64,000 bases of DNA from WHUA01 sp963711215. Lineage in GTDB: Bacteria > Pseudomonadota > Alphaproteobacteria > UBA8366. A program made the position numbers and the translations under genes. The stretch spans positions 124,001 to 188,000 of the forward strand of contig CAVQDH010000013.1 in NCBI GenBank assembly GCA_963711215.1, written 5' to 3'. Positions 18,011 to 25,679 of this stretch are shown here, piece by piece (the stretch's first letter is position 1; each line of letters starts with the position of its first letter). The notes below the pieces were generated by a model that did no database searches, was not told the DNA's origin, and saw nothing but the letters and a program-made list of their open reading frames with translations.

Positions 18011-18431
18011 TTATTGCCCGTTATAGGTCCGCGTGACACTGCCGGAATTGCCGTTGGGACCGGTGACGTCACGGTTCACGGTCACGCCGCCGTCGCCGGT
18101 CGGCGTGACGCTGCGCGAGCGCATGATCGTCGAGCCGGACGGGAGCGTCGTGGTGTTGTTATAGGTCGTGCCCTGGCCCTGCTGGTAGGTGCGCTGCGTG
18201 TTGCGCTCCACGCTGTTGCCGTTCGGGCCGGTGCGGACGGCGTCGCGGTTCCAGGCTGCCGTTGCCCCAGCTCTCGCTCTTCGACACGCTGTGGCTGCCG
18301 TTCGCGCCCGACCAGCTGCGATTGACGTTGCGCGAGCCCGCATAGGCGGCGTGAACGATGGCGGCGGAGACGGCCACCGTGAGGGTGGTGGCGACGAGGT
18401 ATTTAAGAAACCAGATCATATGGCGTTTCAT
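18011..18431 (-). CDS. Secreted GPNGNS-repeat protein (one frameshift)
   Basis: Starts MKRHMIWFLKYLVATTLTVA with a signal peptide, followed by a low-complexity Ser/Thr/Asn/Gly-rich mature part. The frame shifts near 18257. The motif GPNGNS occurs twice and the pattern RTY..G recurs, giving an extended polar secreted protein of about 138 aa. No known domain. It lies 40 nt upstream of the sigma factor gene on the same strand and probably belongs to the same cluster, with a periplasmic or surface location inferred from the signal peptide. Confidence 0.55.
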
Positions 18432-18483
18432 GGCGGTGGTGCTCCTGGGCTGAAATCAAAGGGAGAAAGAGGGGAAAAGGGGA

Positions 18484-18927
18484 TCAGTGGCTTTGCTGCG
18501 CCGCTGCGCGAAGCTGCGCGGTGAAGGCCTCGAATTCCTGCGGCGTCAGCTTGCCGTCGTGGTTGGCGTCGGCATGATCGAAGACCGGCCGCGGCGCGTT
18601 GAGGAATTCCTCGCGGGTGACCTTGCCGTCGCCGTTGGCGTCGGCTTGCTGGAACGGCGTCTTGCCGCTGCCGGTGAGGCGTCTGCGGAAACGCTTCTTG
18701 GCGCTCTCGACCTCCTCCTGCGTAATCACGCCGTCGCCGTTCTTGTCGAGGCGATCGAACATCTTGGCCCGCAGCTGGGTGACCTCGTTCTGGTCGATCA
18801 CGCCGTCGCCGTTGGCATCGGCGTGAGCAAAGGCGCGGCTGGCGCGGTCCTGCGCCGCCGCGGCGTTGGCGGCAAGGGCCGCTGCCGGCAAGGCGAGCGC
18901 CAGCAGAAACATGGGGAGCTTTCTCAA
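18484..18927 (-). CDS. Periplasmic EF-hand calcium-binding protein
   Basis: About 147 residues. The preferred start is TTG 18927, since GGAGG sits 5 nt upstream and the protein then begins LRKLPMFLLALALPAAALA, a clean signal peptide; ATG 18912 and longer starts are less likely. Four EF-hand loops are visible: DANGDGVIDQNE, DKNGDGVITQEE, DANGDGKVTREE and DANHDGKLTPQE. Calcium binding in the periplasm is well supported; the cellular role is unknown. Together with the neighbouring sigma cluster it suggests an envelope stress set. Confidence 0.8.
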   Translation of the reverse strand: MRKLPMFLLALALPAAALAANAAAAQDRASRAFAHADANGDGVIDQNEVTQLRAKMFDRLDKNGDGVITQEEVESAKKRFRRRLTGSGKTPFQQADANGDGKVTREEFLNAPRPVFDHADANHDGKLTPQEFEAFTAQLRAAAQQSH

Positions 18928-19054
18928 GGGGGCCTCCAGGGTTTCCCGCGGCCGGCCCGTCCGGCCGCTTCTACCCCCTTTACACACGGGCAGGCGGGAA
19001 AACCCTGCGCAGAAAATTTAGAAATAAAAATATCAATAAAATCAGAGAATTAAA

Positions 19055-19333
19055 TCATGATTTCAGGCACTCGATGTCCCACCGGAGCTCGGGCGAGGGC
19101 AGGAAGGTCGGGTCCGGGTATTCGCGCCGCTGCGCATAGCCGTCCGGGCAGAGCTCCTGGGCGGTTTCCGCAAGTACCCGGCGCATATGCACGACGCTGT
19201 CGATCGGGCGCTTGACGTAAAGCAGCGTGAAGCGGTCCTGGCCGGTCGGCTTGATGACGATGGGATGGGCCGCGCAGCTGGTCAGCAGCCCGATGAGGAC
19301 ATGGATCGAGATGATCGAGTTGGTCGGGAGCAT
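19055..19333 (-). CDS. Small putative lipoprotein
   Basis: 92 residues from ATG 19333, with AGGAGG 6 nt upstream. The N-terminus ISIHVLIGLLTSC is a signal peptide with a plausible lipobox (LTSC). The mature part contains two further Cys (ELCPDG, IECLKS). No known domain recognised. Confidence 0.55.
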   Translation of the reverse strand: MLPTNSIISIHVLIGLLTSCAAHPIVIKPTGQDRFTLLYVKRPIDSVVHMRRVLAETAQELCPDGYAQRREYPDPTFLPSPELRWDIECLKS

Positions 19334-19387
19334 GGCCACCCTCCTGGCCTTGGTCCGCCTCTATTTTTCCACGGCGGGCGCCTTTCG

Positions 19388-20925
19388 TCACCCCGTCTTC
19401 GGCTTGCCGAGCAGCAGCGTCAGGACGACGCCCGCCGCCGGCACGACCACCATCACCAGGAAGCTGTTCTGGAAGGCGACCAGCATGGCTTGATGCGTGA
19501 TCTCGCGGTTGAGCGAGGCGAGGCCCGGCAGCGTGTCGATGGTCCAGAGCGCGGGAATATTGGCCCCGTACAACAGCTCCCGGGCCGGATTGATGTACTC
19601 GACCAGCGTGCTGCGCGTGATCTGCGCGGTGCGCGTCAGGATCGCGACGACGAGGGCCACCGACATCGCGCCGCTCAGCCCGCGCGTCAGGTTGAACAGC
19701 GCGGTGCCTTCCGGGCGCAGCGCCGGGCTCAGCGTCGAATAGGCGATCAGGCTGAGCGGCACCATGGTGAAACCCATGCCGATGCCCTGGCCGAAGGATG
19801 CGATGACGATGTCGCGGAAGCCGACGACCGGCCCGAACAGCGCGACCGCCGCGTTCGCCAGATGACCAGGATCGCGAAGCCGAAGACCATCAGGACGCGC
19901 GTGTCGACGCGCTGGGTCAGCCAGCCGGCAATCGCCATCGAGACGATCGTGCCGATGCCGCGCGGCGCCATGATGAACCCCGCCAGCAGCACCGAGTAGG
20001 CGTGCAGCGTCTGCACCATCAGCGGCATCATCAGCACGGTGGCGAACTGCGTCGGCCCGGACAGCACGACGAACAGCAGGCCGGCGACATAGTTGCGGTC
20101 CTTGAACAGCGCCAGGTTGAGGAAGGGCTGCCGCGCGAAGGCGGCGTGCACGATGAACATGTAGAAGCCGGTGACCGCGATCGCGGCCTCGACGACGATC
20201 TCGGTCGAGGCGAACCAGTCCTCGCGCTCGCCGCGATTGATCATGAGCTGCAGCGCGCCGACCGCCACGGTCATCAGCAGGAAACCGGCAAAGTCGAATT
20301 GGCGCTGGCTCTGGCGCAGGCTTTCCGGCAGCAGCGGCAGCAGGATGAGGAAGGCAAGCAGCGCGAAGGGCGTGATGGCGTAGAAGGCCCAGCGCCAGCT
20401 GTAGGTCTCGGCAAGCCAGCCGCCGAGTATCGGCGTAAATGCCGGCCCGAGCGTCGTCGCGATGCCCCAGAGGCCGATCGCCATGCCGTGTTTCTCGCGC
20501 GGATAGATGTCGAGCATCGCCGCCTGCGACAGCGGCACCAGCACCGCGCCGCAGAGGCCGAGCGCGACGCGGAGCGGGATCATCTGCTCCAGGTTGACCG
20601 CCGAGCCCGTGAGCAGCGGCAGCACGGCGAAGGCGAGGACGCCGCCCAGCATCATGCGCCGCCGGCCGAGATAGCCGGACAGCCAGCCGGCGAGCGGCAT
20701 GAACATCGCGGCGGTCACCAGATAGGCGGTGGCGACCCAGGCGATCTGCTCCGGCGTGGCCGAGAGCGAGCCCTGCATATGGCTGATCGCCACGGCGACG
20801 ATGGTGCCGTCGATGAACTGCAGCCCGGTGGCGAACATGATGCCGACAGTCAGCAGCGCGCGGCGGGCGGGGGTGAGCGAGGCCGCGATGTCCGGTGCAT
20901 CGGCCGTGCGGCGGGGCGGTTGCAT
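19388..20925 (-). CDS. DHA2 family MFS drug efflux transporter (one frameshift)
   Basis: Starts MQPPRRTADAPDIAASLTP and has the 14-helix DHA2 (EmrB/QacA) pattern: FIDGTIVAVAISHMQGSL (motif D1), LAGWLSGYLGRRRMMLGG (motif A), GIATTLGPAFTPILGGWL (motif C). Near 19860 the frame changes and the last third (ANAAVALFGPVVGFRDIV to LLLGKPKTG) continues to 19388. Corrected length is about 512 aa. It is a proton-coupled multidrug exporter of the inner membrane; no adjacent membrane-fusion partner or TetR regulator is seen. Confidence 0.8.
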
Positions 20926-21117
20926 TCTTCTCGTTATGGTTTCGTTGCGGCAGCCTTGCCGGGCGCGGCGGCACCATAGCACGAAGTCCGGTATCGGGAA
21001 GCGCGGGCGTCGTTCTCCGCGGGCGTATCGGCCGGGCCGCCGCCGGCCCCGCGGCGGACGTTGACAGGGGCGGGTGGCCGGGCTACATCGCTTCACCCGG
21101 CCACAGGCCGGCCCGGC

Positions 21118-21206
21118 GGAGGGATGGCAGAGCGGTAATGCAGCGGTTTGCTAAACCGTCAACGGGTAATTCCGTTGCCCGGGTTCGAGTCCCGGTCCCT
21201 CCGCCA
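21118..21206 (+). tRNA. tRNA-Ser (anticodon GCU)
   Basis: Acceptor stem GGAGGGA/TCCCTCC, discriminator G and encoded CCA (21204-21206). The anticodon stem-loop has TTTGCTAAA with GCT at 21150-21152. A long variable arm (AACGG/CCGTT) marks a class II tRNA, and GGTTCGAGTCC forms the T loop. Downstream DNA drops sharply in GC, consistent with use of the tRNA 3' end as an integration site. Confidence 0.95.
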
Positions 21207-21273
21207 CTACTATTGTCTGTTATATATCAATAACTTATATTCTATAAAAACACACGCGAAGACACACGCAGCT

Positions 21274-22311
21274 TCACAGCATTGAAAGCCTGTGTGAGCA
21301 CTCGCCGAAAAAATCGACGCATGACTTGTACACAACTTGCTCAACATACATGCCGCCGTCCAGCAGTTCTGAAATCTTTTCTTTTACGGCGCTAGCGTCG
21401 CTCTCAGCTATGCCCTTGGCCGTTGCAAAGATACGTACTTGGTAGCTGCTGTTATCTTTGGGTTTCATCAACCGCATGTTTTGTTCGTGGAAAGCGAACC
21501 CAATGAAGATTATCGTTCGAGCCTCACGTATGGCGGATTGAATTTTTGTTCTCTCTGTCTGATCCCCAAGCCCATCTGAAACCGTTTTGATGCTATCCGC
21601 AACCGCTAGTAATTTTTCGTCTGATAAGACATTTTCACCGAAGTCAGTCGGGTCGGCGGAGTTTTGCCATGGAAGTTTCCCAAGTGAGCCATACGGGTGA
21701 AAGATTTGTAGATTTTGCAACACTTGTGCGGCATCAACAGATGAGAGCCCGGATGAGCGCTGTAATGCGTGGTAAAGGAAATGTTCGATACACCTATCGT
21801 AGTTGAAGACGATAAAGGATACATTCTGAAAAATGGCGCTTGGATCGTTCGCGTGGGAACCCTGCTTCATTAATTTCCACAATGGGTCGAACCAGGAATC
21901 CGCAATCCTTCGGAAGTCTATCTCCCCTCGGTCAAGCGGGTATAAGGCGCTGTCCTTTTCCGCATCGATTATGCGGCGAGCAATGGCGAGCTTGCCGCAA
22001 AGCGCCATTTCGTTATTGCCGCTGTGATGAAAAAGTAGCTCATCGATAGATGCCTCTAACGGCAGGATTTTGCTAATAGAGCGCGCAGCATTAAGATATT
22101 TATGGATTTCGTCGCGAGCTTTACCTGTTGCCTTCATACGCTCGTTCAACGCCGCAGCAATAGACTGATCGCCAGTAGCCCTGCCTTCGGCCCATTCACG
22201 ATTAATATCTAGTGTATTAGCTAGTTCGTTCTTAAACCCTTTCCCGTAGGGCAGCCCAACTTCGCTGCTGGCACCCGCTCCGACGACAAAAACTGTCTTT
22301 GTTTTAAACAT
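21274..22311 (-). CDS. SIR2-like domain protein (candidate NADase, defence-type)
   Basis: 345 residues from ATG 22311 (GGAG 9 nt upstream; GTG 22326 possible). SIR2_2-type features: VFVVGAGASSEVGLPYGKGF nucleotide loop, FIVFNYDRCIEHFLYHAL (the NYD motif), IFHPYGSLGKL (His of the usual H-G motif) and IIFIGFAFHEQN. Proteins of this kind act as NAD-depleting effectors in several antiphage systems, but no APAZ, SLOG or other known companion domain is present. It follows a small membrane protein gene by 18 nt on the same strand, in a low-GC island next to a tRNA. A defence role is inferred. Confidence 0.7.
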   Translation of the reverse strand: MFKTKTVFVVGAGASSEVGLPYGKGFKNELANTLDINREWAEGRATGDQSIAAALNERMKATGKARDEIHKYLNAARSISKILPLEASIDELLFHHSGNNEMALCGKLAIARRIIDAEKDSALYPLDRGEIDFRRIADSWFDPLWKLMKQGSHANDPSAIFQNVSFIVFNYDRCIEHFLYHALQRSSGLSSVDAAQVLQNLQIFHPYGSLGKLPWQNSADPTDFGENVLSDEKLLAVADSIKTVSDGLGDQTERTKIQSAIREARTIIFIGFAFHEQNMRLMKPKDNSSYQVRIFATAKGIAESDASAVKEKISELLDGGMYVEQVVYKSCVDFFGECSHRLSML

Positions 22312-22329
22312 TAAAAATCGCTCCACAAT

Positions 22330-22785
22330 CTAATGCTTTGTCCGAAGGAGAGCTACCGCGCTGAGAATAAGAGCGAAAATGGCAATCGCAGTCGTTACCC
22401 AATATCGCTGATCGGCACGTCGTCTCGATCTTCTCTCAATTTCTGCGGTTGCCTCATACCGTGCCCAAAGATGGGGCGTTATAAATCTTACGTCATGAGC
22501 AATGAACAGGACTTCGGCTTCTTTCAGAGAACGTAATTCCTTACGCCAATTATCCAGAGCGTCCTCCCGTTCCTCCACGTTGAGAACTGCGGCAAGTTTC
22601 TCGGAAATCTGCTGTAGCTGCTTTTCCTGAATGAGCTCTTCGGCGGCCCGCTTCATAGTGGGAACCATTGCCTTCGGAGGATTTACTGCTGGATCAAGAA
22701 GGCGCAGTAGATCGTCCACGTCGCTGTCCTTGAACGTGTTTCGGTACTTTTCGATATGTTCTTTTGCAGCTTCGGACAAAGCCAT
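22330..22785 (-). CDS. Small protein with C-terminal membrane anchor, partner of the SIR2-like gene
   Basis: 151 residues. The first ~115 are helical and charged (EEREDALDNWRKELRSLKEA); the C-terminus has one hydrophobic segment (YWVTTAIAIFALILSAVAL) ending RTKH. No known domain recognised. It is the first gene of a two-gene unit with the SIR2-like protein (18 nt gap). It could be a membrane sensor or tether for the NADase-like partner; this is inference from context only. Base composition is well below the window average. Confidence 0.6.
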   Translation of the reverse strand: MALSEAAKEHIEKYRNTFKDSDVDDLLRLLDPAVNPPKAMVPTMKRAAEELIQEKQLQQISEKLAAVLNVEEREDALDNWRKELRSLKEAEVLFIAHDVRFITPHLWARYEATAEIERRSRRRADQRYWVTTAIAIFALILSAVALLRTKH

Positions 22786-22878
22786 AGCCGGTTGAGTCCC
22801 TGCTGAGCCAAAATTAATTAGTAACCTATTAGGGCTTGTGCGGGAAGTTTTGGATGCAACCGAATGGGAGTGCTGCTA

Positions 22879-23301
22879 ATGACCCCTGCGGAGCGGATGG
22901 CGCTGGAAGCGGAGCTAGACCGCATTGCTCGCGGCTATGGCTTCGCGCTGGTGGTGCCACATGTTGACGACCCCTGTGCGCCCGATTTCGATCGATACGC
23001 GCTCGCGCCAAGCGAGAGCGGCGGCCAGCGCAACGGTTATCCTTACCCTGGCGTTGGCTACCGCAATACGGAATCAGGTCCTATTCCCTGCCTCTCTCGG
23101 GGACAGGTCGAATGGATACTGGGCAGAGGGTCGCCCTGGAAGCAGCTTGAATACTGCGTATCGGTGATAGATGGACATGTCGTGGACCCGGACGAAATAG
23201 TCCAGATACCGAAGTATTTGGCTGAATCCTTCTTTATCGAATGGCTGTTTGACGAAGGGATGCCGGGCGGTCCGGCTCAGAAGACGCGCCGACCTCGGTA
23301 A
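22879..23301 (+). CDS. Hypothetical protein (island)
   Basis: 140 residues if started at ATG 22879 with GGGAG 9 nt upstream (ATG 22864 also possible). No domain recognised; soluble, with acidic and Pro/Gly-rich parts. It diverges from the SIR2-like pair, and its 3' end overlaps that of the next, opposite-strand gene by about 68 nt. Island context (moderate GC, unknown function) suggests phage or mobile-element cargo. Confidence 0.5.
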   Translation: MTPAERMALEAELDRIARGYGFALVVPHVDDPCAPDFDRYALAPSESGGQRNGYPYPGVGYRNTESGPIPCLSRGQVEWILGRGSPWKQLEYCVSVIDGHVVDPDEIVQIPKYLAESFFIEWLFDEGMPGGPAQKTRRPR

Positions 23302-23590
23302 CTTCCGCGTCAGTGGTGGCCTCTGCTTGCGGCCTCGACGCCCACCAATGATTTGCGACTTGCCCTATCTTCGGCCAGTTGGGGCGCGCGTGTATGTCTT
23401 TCGATCCGCATGCCTGGCACCGCAGCCGGCCGTGGATCATCGGGAACAGTAGGCCGGGACCAAGCTGCGCTATCAGGACGGTGAGCGGCACCACGTCGTT
23501 GTGGCCGCACCTGTTGCACCAGCAGAAAACCCCGGTCACGTCGCGGGTCAGGTAGGCCAGGGTCGGCGGAGGCGGATCGTCGTCACGCAT
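23234..23590 (-). CDS. Hypothetical zinc-ribbon-like protein
   Basis: 118 residues. The cysteine pattern CWCNRCG (near residue 23) and CQACG (near residue 58) forms a likely zinc ribbon. The C-terminal tail is Ala/Glu/Pro-rich and probably disordered. Similar small zinc-ribbon proteins occur in alphaproteobacterial prophages and mobile elements (general knowledge). The 3' end overlaps the convergent gene; the tail may therefore be shorter in reality. Confidence 0.5.
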   Translation of the reverse strand: MRDDDPPPPTLAYLTRDVTGVFCWCNRCGHNDVVPLTVLIAQLGPGLLFPMIHGRLRCQACGSKDIHARPNWPKIGQVANHWWASRPQAEATTDAEVTEVGASSEPDRPASLRQTAIR

Positions 23591-23696
23591 CCCGGCGAGT
23601 TGAGGGTGATTCGGCCGGGAAGGGAATAGGGCGACTCGCGCTTCTGGCCGCGAAAAATGTGGTAGTTGTATATTTCGGGGACACTATTACTGAGCG

Positions 23697-24236
23697 ATGA
23701 TAGGCCACGTCATGAAATCCCGTATCTTTCGTTTCATCGTGGCAGAGGGTCAGGCAATGGGGGAAGACCTCCACCCCGCCTTCCCCTTCTTGCGGCGATG
23801 GCCCATTGTCGTGTTGTCATGGTCAGTGCTTTCGGCGCTGCTTGCCGTAGTTTCTATTGCCATCATTTTCTTTATTCTTATTGCGATGGACGTAACGCCG
23901 GATGATTTGCATTTAGACGATGCTGAAATCAACATACTGATTCTTGCGCCTGCCATAGCTTCCGCCACCCTTGTGATCTTATGGTGGCGAAAGCGGATAG
24001 CACTTTACTATGCCATCGCGCCATATTTGGCACTCGCTGCTTTTGTCGCTGTCGTGATACAGCTTCAACATCGGGGTCACGCTTTTACCGAACCAACGTC
24101 GCAACAGCAATTTGAGCACGCGCGAGAAATGGATCGAAGCGCAACTTGCGCCGACATTCGAGCGGGAAAGCGATTTCCAGCATTTGATTTCGAACGTAGT
24201 TGCTTGGAAAAGCAACCAGCGGTTCCAAGAAAATAA
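23697..24236 (+). CDS. Hypothetical membrane protein (island)
   Basis: 179 residues with three predicted membrane segments (VVLSWSVLSALLAVVSIAI, ILILAPAIASATLVIL, ALYYAIAPYLALAAFVAVV) and a polar C-terminal tail with two Cys. The start may be ATG 23697 or the second Met at residue 6. No known family recognised. It sits between the zinc-ribbon gene and the phage-like gene. Confidence 0.5.
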   Translation: MIGHVMKSRIFRFIVAEGQAMGEDLHPAFPFLRRWPIVVLSWSVLSALLAVVSIAIIFFILIAMDVTPDDLHLDDAEINILILAPAIASATLVILWWRKRIALYYAIAPYLALAAFVAVVIQLQHRGHAFTEPTSQQQFEHAREMDRSATCADIRAGKRFPAFDFERSCLEKQPAVPRK

Positions 24237-24247
24237 GCTCCGGGCGA

Positions 24248-25414
24248 CTAAGGGGCGGCTGCCCCGAAGTCCGGTCCGCGATCTGGCGCGGTTCGGCCGG
24301 GGCGCCACCAGAATTTTTGATTGTAGTCGCGGCGGGCGCGGTCTTCGATTCGGCTGAATCGCGAAGGCGCATCGGGGTCGATTGCTTCCTCGATCTTGTC
24401 GGATATGAGCCGCTTGAATGCCAGTCGAAGGTACCAGCCGGTGTGCCCCGGCAGCATGTTTTCGACAAACCGCCACAACTCCCTGCCGAAGTGCGTGTCC
24501 TCGCCGGCAAGCAATTCCTGGGCGTTGCCCACCGTTAGCTTCGCGGGATTCGTGATCTGTGATCCCACCGGGCCGGCGATGGTCTCCATGAGGCTGCCGC
24601 CGAACCGATTCTGGTCCGAGTACAGGAAGTCCCCGAACAATCCGAGCGAACCGCCCTTGATGGCGGCTGCCGCCCAGAATCGCGGCTCGGTCATGTCCAG
24701 CGGGTCGCGGCCCTTGCTGACCTGCTGCATCTGCAATCCGAGCGCACCCATGCCGGTCGTACCGAGGAACAGCCATGCTGCCGCTTCCGCCTTGGTGCGG
24801 ATGTCCTTGGTGGCCAGGATGCGGTTCCAGTGCATGTGATAGATCGTCAGCGGGAACTGCTTGAACAGGGTTGCGTTGCGCGCCACCTCGCCCCAGAAGC
24901 TCCCGGCGGGTTGCCCTGCGGTCGTCAGAGCGTGAACGCGGGGAGAGACGCCAATGACGGCGTAATTGGTCTCCGACAGGATGCCGGCTGCCAGCTTGTT
25001 CGTGACGTCGAAGCGCTGCTGCTTGTTGCCGGTCAGGCGGGCGTCGTCATGAGTGCTGATATCCTCGAAGCGCAGCATCGTGGCACCCGTCTCCGGGTCG
25101 GTATACTGCGGCGTGCGGCGAATCAGTTCCCAGTCGCTCGGGCCGATTTGATAGCGGCCGAAGAAATTCTTGGTCTCCTTTGGCAAGTCTGCATACGCCG
25201 TGTCCACAAGCTCGCTGATGTAGGCGAGGTGCTCTAGCGACACGCCGCCGCGTCCGGCCGCCGTCCACGGCGTCAGCAGGAAGCCCCGGTGTACAACGTC
25301 GCTCACACGCTGCTCTTCCTCCCGTTCCGGATTGCTAATCGTGGCGAGAACCTCCGTGACCGAGCCGTCATCGGATCGACGCTTGCCTCGCAGCGCTCTC
25401 GCTGATTCTGTCAC
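24248..25414 (-). CDS. Phage virion-like large protein (probably a C-terminal fragment)
   Basis: 388 residues from GTG 25414 with GGAGG about 9-10 nt upstream. The sequence (ELVDTAYADLPKETKNFFGR, LAAGILSETNYAVIGVSPRV, AAAWLFLGTTGMGALGLQ, FGRELWRFVENMLPG) resembles the C-terminal part of very long podovirus or prophage internal virion proteins that contain amphipathic or membrane-active segments. The protein is much shorter than those, so this is probably a prophage remnant whose N-terminus was replaced. The assignment rests on pattern recognition and not on a specific named domain. Confidence 0.45.
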   Translation of the reverse strand: MTESARALRGKRRSDDGSVTEVLATISNPEREEEQRVSDVVHRGFLLTPWTAAGRGGVSLEHLAYISELVDTAYADLPKETKNFFGRYQIGPSDWELIRRTPQYTDPETGATMLRFEDISTHDDARLTGNKQQRFDVTNKLAAGILSETNYAVIGVSPRVHALTTAGQPAGSFWGEVARNATLFKQFPLTIYHMHWNRILATKDIRTKAEAAAWLFLGTTGMGALGLQMQQVSKGRDPLDMTEPRFWAAAAIKGGSLGLFGDFLYSDQNRFGGSLMETIAGPVGSQITNPAKLTVGNAQELLAGEDTHFGRELWRFVENMLPGHTGWYLRLAFKRLISDKIEEAIDPDAPSRFSRIEDRARRDYNQKFWWRPGRTAPDRGPDFGAAAP

Positions 25415-25679
25415 AGACGCGACACCTCCAATGGGATATGTTGATCGATGGGAGTACCTCTAAGGTAAGCAGCAGGGCGGTGTGATGGCGCATGATAACA
25501 CCGGGCGGCAGTCCGCCGTCCTCGGCACGGCGCTTTGGCCTGCCCTGCGCCCCGACTGCGATGGATCAATGCGGCCGGCTCCGCCGATTGGCGAAACTCC
25601 TCCTTCCGAACTATTGAAAGCAGGCCCGTCCCCTGTTCCTATCGCACCCCGCGCGCACCGGTGAGATCCACGTCCCGTC
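25415..25679. other. Intergenic region at the right side of the island
   Basis: About 265 nt between the phage-like gene and the Gfo/Idh gene. No gene was seen, and no copy of the tRNA-Ser 3' end that would mark an attachment repeat. The divergent orientation implies promoters for both sides. Confidence 0.3.

Noticed and set aside
21118..25679. Attachment-site repeat of the tRNA-Ser 3' end at the right side of the island
   Set aside because: I scanned the region by eye for the T-arm/acceptor sequence and found no convincing second copy.
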